Notes under the pieces: generated by a model
Seen by the model: the letters and a program-made list of their open reading frames with translations, nothing else
Databases searched by the model: none
What the model was told of the DNA's origin: nothing
Assembly: GCA_014359885.1 (NCBI GenBank)
Contig: JACIYN010000017.1
Coordinates: 97,001-161,000, forward strand
Direction of reading: 5' to 3'
Source of the DNA: Desulfacinum sp.
GTDB lineage: Bacteria; Desulfobacterota; Syntrophobacteria; Syntrophobacterales; DSM-9756
DNA: 64,000 nt
In this document: piece by piece, positions 8,958 through 16,046 of the stretch
How the letters are laid out: every line of letters begins with the position of its first letter
Position numbering within the stretch: position 1 is the first letter of the stretch
Program-made: the position numbers and the translations under genes

Positions 8958-9753
8958 CCCCCCGGGTCGCTCGGTCCAGGGCCCTTCGGACCGCCCGGGC
9001 CATGGCATGGAAGGTTTCCTTGTCGCGGTAGGACGGGTCGCCGAATCCCGGGTTTTCCATCACCTCCACGATAGCGGCGGGCCGCCCCGCCAGGACGAGC
9101 ACCCTTTTCCCCAGGAAGACGGCCTCTTCCACGCTGTGGGTGACCAGCACGTACGGAACCCGGAAGCGATTCCAGATCTCCAGCAGGTGGTGCTGGAGCC
9201 GTTCCCGGGTGATGGCGTCCAGGGAGGAAAAGGGCTCATCCAGCAGCAGAAGGCCGGGATCTCCCACCAGAGCCCGGGCGATGGCCACCCGCTGCTGCTC
9301 CCCGCCGCTCAACTGCGACGGGTAGCGGTCTTCCGTTCCGGCAAGGCCGAGCATCTTCAGCATTACGCGCGCCTTCTGGAGGCGCTCCCGGCGGGGGACG
9401 CCGCGGATCTTGAGCCCCAGCGCCACATTGTCCTGCACCGTTTTCCAGGGAAGAAGCCCGAAGTCCTGGAGCACCACGGCGATCTCGGGATGCGGGCGCA
9501 CGATGGGCTCTCCACGATAGCGGACCGTTCCCGCATCGGGACAAAGAAGACCGCACAAGAGGTAGAGCAGCGTGCTCTTGCCGCAGCCGGAAGGACCCAC
9601 CACCGCGTAGGTGTCCCCCCCGCCCACGGTGATGGACACATTTTTCAGAACGTCCGCGCCGTTGGCGCCGAAGCGCTTGGAGAGGTCGTCGGCCCGAAGG
9701 ACGGTCTCGGTTTCGGAATCCTTCCCATAGCCCACGGCAGCCGGCTGGATCAT
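8953..9753 (-). CDS. ABC transporter ATP-binding protein (SsuB/TauB type)
   Basis: A 266-residue nucleotide-binding subunit. It shows Walker A GPSGCGKST near residue 52, signature LSGGEQQRVAIARAL near 148, Walker B LLLLDEPFSSLDA near 170 and the H-loop THSVEEAV near 205. The ATG at 9753 is preceded by CAGGAAG. The longer ORF-track start at 9825 begins inside a GTAGGGGCGAATGATCATTC palindrome, which happens to encode MIIRPY, and is an artefact. The gene energises the permease at 8058-8810 and presumably works with the binding protein at 10139-11122, although 385 bp of repeats separate it from that gene. The last two codons and stop (GAG TGA) coincide with the 7-bp repeat. Confidence 0.9.
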   Translation of the reverse strand: MIQPAAVGYGKDSETETVLRADDLSKRFGANGADVLKNVSITVGGGDTYAVVGPSGCGKSTLLYLLCGLLCPDAGTVRYRGEPIVRPHPEIAVVLQDFGLLPWKTVQDNVALGLKIRGVPRRERLQKARVMLKMLGLAGTEDRYPSQLSGGEQQRVAIARALVGDPGLLLLDEPFSSLDAITRERLQHHLLEIWNRFRVPYVLVTHSVEEAVFLGKRVLVLAGRPAAIVEVMENPGFGDPSYRDKETFHAMARAVRRALDRATRGE

Positions 9754-9808
9754 GGTTCTTCCTGGACGCACTGAGACATGGCCTTGTGCATTTCCCGCTC
9801 GTGGAACG

Positions 9809-9837
9809 TAGGGGCGAATGATCATTCGCCCCTACAG
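9809..9837 (+). repeat. GTAGGGGC...GCCCCTAC palindrome, GAATGATCATTC centre
   Basis: A perfect 28-bp palindrome upstream of the ABC ATPase gene, on the transcript between binding-protein and ATPase genes. It has the same arms as palindromes at 24078, 24511, 29111 and 45624 but a different centre, shared with the cores of the 134-bp elements. Confidence 0.8.
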
Positions 9838-9919
9838 TTATTGGATTTTTAAAGATCCCTGGGAGCCTTTCCGACCATGGCCCTCCGAAACAAGAGCCCG
9901 GGCTATGGCCGCTCTTTTC

Positions 9920-10039
9920 GTAGCCGCGGGGCTTCAGCCCCGCGGAAAAGGCCATCGCAACCTCATGAAGTGACCGGAAATACGCGAGGGCCCATCCAAC
10001 GTTCGGCGGATCTCCCTCAGCCCCAAAGGGCTGGGCTAC
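9920..10039 (+). repeat. GTAG...CTAC multi-hairpin interspersed element, copy 2
   Basis: The 120-bp core has hairpins CCGCGGGGCTTCAGCCCCGCGG, shortened GGCCATCGC...GCG pairing in the middle, and CAGCCCCAAAGGGCTGGG at the end. Similarity to copy 8 (63540) extends upstream to about 9870 (ATGGCCCTCCGAAACAAGAG) and downstream to about 10075, where GGCCATCCG...CGGACGGCC forms a further stem. It splits the ABC transporter operon. Confidence 0.85.
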
Positions 10040-10138
10040 GAGAGGAAAGGCCATCCGTAACGTTTGCGGACGGCCTCTTTGAATCCTTCGGGGTCGCAAT
10101 TGCCGAAATAGGGCATCCGCTCCCCTTGCGATTTCCTT

Positions 10139-11122
10139 TCATTGAGGGGACCGCCACACCAGGTTCTCGTAGGCCACACGTTCCGGGATCATGCCGCGAT
10201 GCACCATCCAGGACTGCACCTGGTCCACCCGCGCGGGATCCGGAAGTCCCGGAGCGGGAAACGCCGGCATGGGAAAGGTTGCCTGCAGGGACGGAGGGAT
10301 GCGGCAGGTACGGCCCATGAGTTCCCGGTACCTTTCCGGGTGTTCCGCAAGGGCGGACACGGCCTCTTCGTAAGCGGCCAGGAACTTGGCGCCGAAGTTC
10401 GGTTCCGATTCCAGAAGATCCCGGCGCAGGCAGACCACCGTGAGCGGGAGATCCAGATCCCCGTCGGTGAGATAGACCTTGGATCCCTTGGATTCCGCCA
10501 GCGTCACCAGGGGCTCCGGAAGAACCGCCAGGTCCAGTTGTCCCGAAAGGAGCATCTGGAGCCGCAGCGGGATCTTCTTGACCTCCATGCGCTTCCAGGT
10601 GCCGGCTGGGATCTGTGCCCGCTCCTCCAGGGTGTCCAGGAGGAATTCCATGATGGTGGCATTGGAAAGCCCTACCGTGGCGGACCCGATGGCGGCGGCC
10701 GAGGGCGCGTCCAGCCCGGGGCGTCCCACCAGGGCGAACATGCGCCGGCCCGGCCGGCTGGCGTAGGAAACGGTGAGAACCTGCATGGGGATGCCGTTTC
10801 TCACCAGCAGGAGCGTGTTCAAAAGATCGCCGAAATACCCCTGGAGCTGGCCGCCCTGCATGGCCGCGTCCCGCTCCAGGGCGCTGTTGAAAGAAACGAG
10901 CTCCACCCGGATGCCTTTCCTTTCAAAGAACCCCTCGTGGACGGCCACCTGCAACGGAAGGGTATCCAGGACGGGAAGGATCCCCATGCGAACGGGCTTC
11001 CGGGCCTGCGCACGGGCATAGCCGGATGCCAGGATCACGAACAAAAAGGCGGCGAAACAGGAAGTGGTCACCTTCAGGACGCCTTTCCTGCAAGTCGCCG
11101 AGTTTCCAGACCTTCGCTGCAT
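10139..11122 (-). CDS. ABC transporter solute-binding protein, SsuA/NMT1 type
   Basis: A ~327-residue periplasmic binding protein. Residues ~1-36 form a signal peptide: a basic start, then CFAAFLFVILASGYARAQA with a likely cleavage after ARA or AQA. The mature part begins with the family pattern VRMGILPVLDTLPLQVAVHEGFFERKGI, in which the small-molecule carrier is exposed to an 'ageing' sulfonate/nitrate-type ligand. The ATG at 11122 has AAAGGAG five bases upstream; the track start two codons earlier is a GTG too close to that site. It is the first gene of the minus-strand ABC set, followed by 385 bp of repeats before the ATPase. The ligand is unknown. Confidence 0.85.
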   Translation of the reverse strand: MQRRSGNSATCRKGVLKVTTSCFAAFLFVILASGYARAQARKPVRMGILPVLDTLPLQVAVHEGFFERKGIRVELVSFNSALERDAAMQGGQLQGYFGDLLNTLLLVRNGIPMQVLTVSYASRPGRRMFALVGRPGLDAPSAAAIGSATVGLSNATIMEFLLDTLEERAQIPAGTWKRMEVKKIPLRLQMLLSGQLDLAVLPEPLVTLAESKGSKVYLTDGDLDLPLTVVCLRRDLLESEPNFGAKFLAAYEEAVSALAEHPERYRELMGRTCRIPPSLQATFPMPAFPAPGLPDPARVDQVQSWMVHRGMIPERVAYENLVWRSPQ

Positions 11123-11292
11123 GGACACTCCTTTCCTGGGAGCAGAAGTTCCGAACCATGGAATCGCACGATGGTCTCAGCCGTTGGGCAGCCATTTTTC
11201 TTGCATTGCGCCCAAAGGTCAAGGAACATTGCCGGGGGTTCATCTCCCAGGAAGTCTCTCCGAGAAGGCCGCGGGGGTTCCCATGACCCGAT

Positions 11293-11323
11293 GCCGCGGG
11301 GCCGAAGCCCCGCGGCTGCGAAA
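11293..11323 (+). repeat. GCCGCGGGGC...GCCCCGCGGC hairpin
   Basis: An isolated copy of the left hairpin of the multi-hairpin element, with loop CGAA, in the 275-bp gap between the divergent binding-protein and cysteine-cluster genes. The rest of the gap shows no gene. Confidence 0.6.
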
Positions 11324-11397
11324 GAAGGCGGATCCCCTGTCCCTGGATGACGGAATCCCGTTCTCGGACAGCCCTCTGGAAAATTCAAGGGGAAACC

Positions 11398-12078
11398 ATG
11401 TGGCGGGAAAGGCCATTCTGGCAGGACATCCTCAAGGAAATCATTGAGTGGCGGACTCTGGAACTTCGGGAAGAGATTCCGGAACCGCGACTGGAAACCC
11501 GCCGGGCCCTTCGGTCCCTCCTGGCGCACCCCTTCTTCAGCCCTCATGCGCGCACCGTTGAGGCGGCCCTTTGGGACCCCTACTTTCCTCTGGGCATGAT
11601 CCGCCGGACCATCCTGGCTGACGTGACGGGCATGCGCTTTTTCATCCACAAGACCCGCCCGGATATTCAGGAGCCCTTAAGTCTCCAGGTGGCGGCCGCG
11701 GCGGAGCTTTTCCTGGAGGCCAAAAGGGACCTGGTTCGGGTCGCGGATCCCATGACCGTCACCTGTGTTCCCTTGGACGGGCGGCTCCACCCCCTGCCCT
11801 CCGGCGGGTGGTGCAGGCTCTGCGGCACCTGCTGCCAGATCGGCGGCGTACAGGCCGAACCGCCTCCGGGAGTGGCCTACCCTCCCCGCTGGGTCGCCAT
11901 GATCGAAGGCAGCGCCCATCCCTATCAGCAGCTGTGCCCCTTTCTCTTCCAGTATTTCGGCCACGACATCTATTTTTGCGCCATCCACCGCATCAAGCCC
12001 CGGGCCTGCGCCGGGTTCGGAGCCGAAGACTGCGCCCGGTGCCGGACGGACATCGCCCTTCATGGGCGTGATCCGTAA
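11398..12078 (+). CDS. YkgJ-type cysteine-cluster protein
   Basis: A 226-residue protein from ATG 11398 (AAGGGG upstream; the track's ATG at 11347 has no ribosome site). The N-terminal ~130 residues are unremarkable and helical. The C-terminal part has the metal-binding pattern CRLCGTCCQIGG, then CPFLF, then FCAIH...RPxxC-like KPRACAGF and DCARC. This arrangement matches the YkgJ / UPF0153 zinc- or iron-binding family, whose biochemical role is not established. It stands alone between the ABC operon and a repeat-filled gap. The last codons (CGT GAT CCG TAA) lie in the first units of a 7-bp tandem array, so the stop codon comes from the repeat. Confidence 0.75.
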   Translation: MWRERPFWQDILKEIIEWRTLELREEIPEPRLETRRALRSLLAHPFFSPHARTVEAALWDPYFPLGMIRRTILADVTGMRFFIHKTRPDIQEPLSLQVAAAAELFLEAKRDLVRVADPMTVTCVPLDGRLHPLPSGGWCRLCGTCCQIGGVQAEPPPGVAYPPRWVAMIEGSAHPYQQLCPFLFQYFGHDIYFCAIHRIKPRACAGFGAEDCARCRTDIALHGRDP

Positions 12079-12167
12079 TCCGTGATCCGTGACGAGTGAC
12101 GAGTGACGAGTGACGGGGGATGGGTGATGGGAGATGGGTGATGGGAGATGGGTGATGGGGGATGGGA
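12066..12167 (+). repeat. 7-bp tandem repeat array (GATCCGT, GAGTGAC, GATGGGT/GATGGGA)
   Basis: Three heptamer types follow each other: GATCCGT, then GAGTGAC, then alternating GATGGGT and GATGGGA. The array starts inside the last codons of the cysteine-cluster gene. A GTAGGGGCGGGGTTTATCCCCGC hairpin follows at about 12278. Confidence 0.85.
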
Positions 12168-12716
12168 GTTTTTCCGATCGCCGGAGGGGGTGGGATCCGT
12201 GGACGGGGGAAGAGTGTCTTGGGGCGGCCCGGTGTGCGATGGTCGGGCGGAATGGGGACGCGGCGGCGTGTGCTGCGTAGGGGCGGGGTTTATCCCCGCT
12301 CGGTGAAGCCAAAGAACGGGAAATTTTTTCCACCTGGGCGCGGGGAGGCTCTGCTAAGGGGAGCCGGCGAAGAAGGTGGGAATCCGGAAGGTTGACCGGC
12401 CTGTGGTTTTTTCGTAACGTTACCCTGTGCTCCAGTTAAAAGGACCCGGCGCGGATTGAAATCCGGGCGGCGGCACCCGGTGGAACGGTTCCGGTGACTT
12501 CACGCTCCAAAAAATGCCGAGGCGAGCTGCCACAGCCGGACACATCTTGGGCAGCCGAATCTCTCTCGATTCTTCCTTCCGACGTTTCTCCCTTTCCGAC
12601 GGCTGCGGGTGCATTTGTGGCCACCATCCACACGACGCGTCCTTCCTCCGGCTCGGCCTTCTGCCGAAGGGCCGCGGTGATCAAGGTGAAACCCGAAGAT
12701 AAAAGAAGGAGGGGAC
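12168..12716. other. Gene-free interval before the KaiC-like gene
   Basis: About 550 bp without a credible gene. It holds one GTAGGGGCGGGGTTTATCCCCGC hairpin near 12278-12300. The minus-strand ORFs at 12420-12754 overlap one another in different frames and look like chance. No riboswitch pattern that I know was recognised, although the long leader could hold one. Confidence 0.5.
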
Positions 12717-14171
12717 ATGGCCGGAAACGACTCCAAGCGCATCCGAACCGGCATTGCCGGTCTGGACGAAGTCCTTGGCGGGGGCTTTCTTTCCCATCGC
12801 TCCTATCTGGTGCGGGGCGGTCCGGGCGCCGGCAAGACCACGGTGGGCTTTCATTTCGTGACCGCCGATACGGACGGAAAGGAACCCGCCCTGTGGATCA
12901 CCATGGGAGAGCCTCCGTCCGAGCTTCAGGCCAACGCCGCCGCCATGGGCTTCGACCTTTCCCGTGTCCACTTCCTGGACCTAAGCCCCGGACCGGAGTT
13001 CTTCGCCCAATCGGAAAGCTACGACATCTTCTCCCCCGCCGAGGTGGAGCGGGAGCCCACCACCCGGCGGATCGTGGAGGCGGTGGAGTCCGTCCAGCCC
13101 CGGCGGGTGTTCATCGATTCCATGACCCAGTTCCGGTATCTCAGCAGCGATCCGTTCCAGTTCCGGCGCCAGGCGTTGTCCCTCTTTCGGTACCTGGTGG
13201 ACCGGGGGGCCACGGTGGTCTTTACCTCGGAATCCAGCACCGAGGCCCCCGATGCGGATCTCCAATTCCTTTGCGACGGCATCATCGATGTGACCTTCGT
13301 GGGGGATGTTCGAACCGTTCAGATCGCCAAATTCCGGGGTTCCCATTTCCTGGCCGGCCTTCATGAGATGACCATCACCAACCGCGGCGTCGTGGTCTAT
13401 CCCCGGCTCACGCCGGGCGAACGGGCGGCCTCCGTTTCTTTCGATCTCCTTTCCTCCGGCATTCCCGAACTGGACGAACTCCTCCACGGCGGCATCGAGC
13501 GGGGAACGGTCACTCTTGTTACGGGACCCTCCGGCGTGGGGAAAACCACCCTGGGGCTGGTCTTCTTGAAGGAGGCGGCAGGACGCGGTGAACGCTCCTG
13601 TTTTTACACGTTCGAGGAAGATACGGCTCGGGTTCTCACTCGGTGCCGGCAGATCAACATCCCCGCCGAGGACATGCTTCGTCGCGGAATGCTGTTGGTG
13701 GAACGGGTGGAGCCGCTTCAATACAGCGCGGACGCCTTCGGCCGGCGGGTGCTGGACGAGGTGGAGCGAAACGACACGCGGATCGTCATGATCGATAGCA
13801 CCGCCGGATATCGACTCACGGTGCGGGGTGGAGACCTCGTGGGACGCCTGCATGCCCTGACCCAGAGCCTGTGCGCCCTGGGTGTGACCGTCCTTCTGGT
13901 GGAGGAAGTGCAGGAGATCACGGGCGAATTCAAGCCGACAGAACACGGATTCAGCTATCTGGGCGACAACATTGTCTTCCTGCGCTACTTGGAGATGGCC
14001 GGCCATCTGAAGCGGGCCATCGGGGTGCTGAAAAAGCGGCTGGGAAGCTTTGAGGAGACTCTTCGCGAATTCGCCATCACCCGCTATGGCGTCAAGGTGG
14101 GCCGGCCACTCACGGAACTTCGCGGGATCCTGCGGGGTGTGCCCGAACTGGCGGGGCCGGGATCTTCCTGA
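12717..14171 (+). CDS. KaiC-like RecA-fold ATPase with two ATPase domains
   Basis: A 484-residue protein with tandem RecA-type domains. Domain 1 carries Walker A GGPGAGKTT near residue 38. Domain 2 has GPSGVGKTTL near 269 and FEEDTARVL near 300. The C-terminus keeps the KaiC-like stretch HGFSYLGDNIVFLRYLEM near 410-427, in which the usual KaiC Ser-Thr phosphosite pair appears to read Ser-Tyr. The ATG follows GGAGGGGAC. No kaiA or kaiB is present, so this is better called a KaiC-family signalling ATPase than a clock protein. A receiver protein and two histidine kinases follow on the same strand after a 373-bp repeat-filled gap, which suggests a shared signalling role (inference). Confidence 0.88.
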   Translation: MAGNDSKRIRTGIAGLDEVLGGGFLSHRSYLVRGGPGAGKTTVGFHFVTADTDGKEPALWITMGEPPSELQANAAAMGFDLSRVHFLDLSPGPEFFAQSESYDIFSPAEVEREPTTRRIVEAVESVQPRRVFIDSMTQFRYLSSDPFQFRRQALSLFRYLVDRGATVVFTSESSTEAPDADLQFLCDGIIDVTFVGDVRTVQIAKFRGSHFLAGLHEMTITNRGVVVYPRLTPGERAASVSFDLLSSGIPELDELLHGGIERGTVTLVTGPSGVGKTTLGLVFLKEAAGRGERSCFYTFEEDTARVLTRCRQINIPAEDMLRRGMLLVERVEPLQYSADAFGRRVLDEVERNDTRIVMIDSTAGYRLTVRGGDLVGRLHALTQSLCALGVTVLLVEEVQEITGEFKPTEHGFSYLGDNIVFLRYLEMAGHLKRAIGVLKKRLGSFEETLREFAITRYGVKVGRPLTELRGILRGVPELAGPGSS

Positions 14172-14180
14172 AAAACCCGT

Positions 14181-14303
14181 GGGAGCGTGTCCCAGAAAGC
14201 TGTTTTCCCGGGAGCGCGGGCATCTCGCCCTCTTTTCGTGCGAGCGGGAGGCTTGCGCTCCCAGGGGAAAAGGCTTTCGGGTCCGCTTTCGAACAAGCTC
14301 CCA
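14181..14303 (+). repeat. Nested inverted-repeat element (GGGAGCGC/GCGCTCCC)
   Basis: Outer arms GGGAGCGTGTCCC and AACAAGCTCCC enclose a stem TTTTCCCGGGAGCGC (14203-14217) pairing with GCGCTCCCAGGGGAAAA (14255-14271). It lies between the KaiC-like gene and the next repeat and shares the AAGCTCCCAGGAGCTTG junction motif with the elements at 63470. Confidence 0.65.
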
Positions 14304-14361
14304 GGAGCTTGCCCGCCAATGGCTCTCCGGTTCTCAACGACGGGGTATTTTCGTCCTCCCG

Positions 14362-14482
14362 GTAGCCGCGGGGCTCAAGGCCCGTGGGGAAGGGTCATCG
14401 TAACCCTTTGAAGTCGCAAGCCTTATGCGATGGCCTACCCGACGACCGGGGGCTCCTCCGCAACCCTAAAGGGCTGCACTAC
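14362..14482 (+). repeat. GTAG...CTAC multi-hairpin interspersed element, copy 3
   Basis: A 121-bp core with a partly decayed left hairpin (GCGGGGCTCAAGGCCCGTG), a GGTCATCGT...GCGATGGCC middle pairing and the CAACCCTAAAGGGCTGC end. The upstream flank ATGGCTCTCCGG is also conserved. Together with the preceding element it fills the gap before the receiver gene. Confidence 0.8.
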
Positions 14483-14544
14483 CGGAAAAAGGGTCATCCC
14501 CGAAGTTTTCGGAAAGCCTCCCAGGTCCTCGAAAAGGAGATCCC

Positions 14545-14898
14545 ATGATCCTGCTGGTGGAAAGGAATGCCGCCAACCGCCGCCTTCTTCGCCAGGTTCT
14601 GGAAAAGGAAGGCTATGGAGTGTCGGAGGCGGGAAGCGTCCAGGAGATGGAAAAGGTTCTGGGTGAAGGCCTTCCGTTGAGGCTTGCCCTCATCGACCTG
14701 GCGGGACTCGATGCGGGGATCTGGCCCCTGTGCGACGAGCTTCGCAAGCGCAATGTGCCCTTCTTTGTGCTGTCGCCCCGCCAGAGCCGGCAGGTGGAGG
14801 CGGCTTCCTATGCCCACGGCGCCCGGGGAGTGATGGTGAAGGCCCTGGTGATGCAACAGCTCTTGGCCACGGTGAAGGTCCTTTTGGAGGATGCATGA
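14545..14898 (+). CDS. Single-domain response-regulator receiver protein
   Basis: A 117-residue stand-alone receiver-like domain. The probable phospho-acceptor is Asp51 in ALIDLAG, and a lysine appears in VMVKALV near residue 105. The usual pair of acidic residues after the first beta strand is reduced to one Glu (LLVERNAAN), so magnesium binding may be weakened. The start is supported by AAAGGAG upstream. There is no output domain. The stop overlaps the following histidine kinase start (ATGA), so the two are translationally coupled and probably partners. Confidence is high for the fold and moderate for phosphorylation. Confidence 0.8.
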   Translation: MILLVERNAANRRLLRQVLEKEGYGVSEAGSVQEMEKVLGEGLPLRLALIDLAGLDAGIWPLCDELRKRNVPFFVLSPRQSRQVEAASYAHGARGVMVKALVMQQLLATVKVLLEDA

Positions 14899-16046
14899 AC
14901 GCCGACGGCTTCCAAACCGTCCTGTTGCTCCTGGGGCACCGGGAAAACCGAAGGCTTCTCGTGAAGGAACTGGCCGCCTTTCGGCGCTGCTTTGAGCCCG
15001 GCTCGTGGGAGTTCCTTCTCGCGGGAGACAGTGAAGAACTCCCTCTGGTGTTCCTGGAAGGCGTGGAGAATCTGGCGGCTCCCGTGGACCTGATCGTGGC
15101 CGACGGGCCGGGCCTGGCGGAGGCCCGGCAGGCCGTCCTGGACCGGAAAGCGGCGGAACAGCCCCGCTTTCTTCCCGTTCTTCTCATCGCCTCCAAGGCC
15201 GACTTGGGGCTGGCTTCCAGCCAGTTGTGGAAGGTGGTGGACGAGCTCCTCTTTGCGCCCGTTCGTCGCGTGGAGCTCCAGGCACGCCTGGCCGTTCTCC
15301 TTCGAGCCCGCAGCCTTTCGGTTCACATGGAACGAAGAAACCAGGACCTCAAGGCCTTCGTGTATATGATGGCCCATGACCTGAGGGCGCCCGCTCGGGC
15401 GGTGGAGGGCCTGGCGGAGGCCCTGGTGGAGGACTTTGGGAGAGATTTGGCCGGCGGCGGTTTGGAATATGTGAACCGCATGCGCGATGCGGCCTCCGAG
15501 ATGGGGCGCCTCATGGACGCGGCCCTGGATTTCGTGAAACTGGAAAGCCGCGAGCCGATCCTGGCGGTGGTGGATCCGGAGGCGGTGGTGCGAAGGGTGG
15601 TGGAAAGACTCCAGCCCCAGATCGAACAATCCCGGGCCCGCGTGTCCCTGCAGGACGGGCCGTGGCCCAAGGTGCTGGGCGTGGAAGAATTTCTCGTGTC
15701 GGTCCTGCACAACCTGGTGAGCAACGCCCTCAAGTACGTGCCCCCCGACGTGCCTCCCCGGGTGGAGATCGGCTGGGAAGAAACCCCTTCCATCCTGGCA
15801 CGGCTCTATGTGCGGGACCGGGGGATCGGCATCCCGGCGGACAAGCGGGAAACCATCTTCTCCCCCTTCCGGCGGCTCCACAGCCGCGAGGAGTACGAGG
15901 GCCTGGGATTGGGTCTGACCGCCGCCCAGCGCATGGTGCATCTCATGCACGGCCGCCTTTCCGTGCAGTCCGAGCCGGGCGTGGGCAGCACCTTTTTCGT
16001 GGAACTGGTGAGGTGTGATGATGCTGAAAGTCCTCTTGGTGGATGA
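14895..16046 (+). CDS. Sensor histidine kinase with N-terminal receiver-like domain
   Basis: A 383-residue soluble kinase starting at the ATG that overlaps the previous stop. Residues ~1-135 look like a pseudo-receiver. HisKA follows with the H-box MMAHDLRAPARA (His near residue 160). The catalytic domain shows the N-box HNLVSNALKYVP, DRGIGIP and GLGLGLT. No membrane segment is visible, so it senses a cytoplasmic cue or responds to a partner. The bacteriophytochrome-like order of helices fits the HWE-free, HisKA class. Its last 29 bp overlap the hybrid kinase gene, again pointing to one operon with the receiver before it. Confidence 0.87.
   Translation: MNADGFQTVLLLLGHRENRRLLVKELAAFRRCFEPGSWEFLLAGDSEELPLVFLEGVENLAAPVDLIVADGPGLAEARQAVLDRKAAEQPRFLPVLLIASKADLGLASSQLWKVVDELLFAPVRRVELQARLAVLLRARSLSVHMERRNQDLKAFVYMMAHDLRAPARAVEGLAEALVEDFGRDLAGGGLEYVNRMRDAASEMGRLMDAALDFVKLESREPILAVVDPEAVVRRVVERLQPQIEQSRARVSLQDGPWPKVLGVEEFLVSVLHNLVSNALKYVPPDVPPRVEIGWEETPSILARLYVRDRGIGIPADKRETIFSPFRRLHSREEYEGLGLGLTAAQRMVHLMHGRLSVQSEPGVGSTFFVELVRCDDAESPLGG

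Noticed and set aside
9754-9825. Extra N-terminus MIIRPYVPRAG of the ABC ATPase
   Set aside because: MIIRPY is the translation of the GTAGGGGCGAATGATCATTC palindrome; the ATG at 9753 has a ribosome site.
9877-10320. ORF beginning MALRNKSPGYGRSFRSRGASAPRK, similar to the one at 63496
   Set aside because: The protein similarity follows from DNA similarity of the multi-hairpin repeat; other copies break the frame and no ribosome site is present.
12436-12684. 82-residue minus-strand ORF before the KaiC-like gene
   Set aside because: No ribosome site, overlapped by other chance ORFs, no family features.
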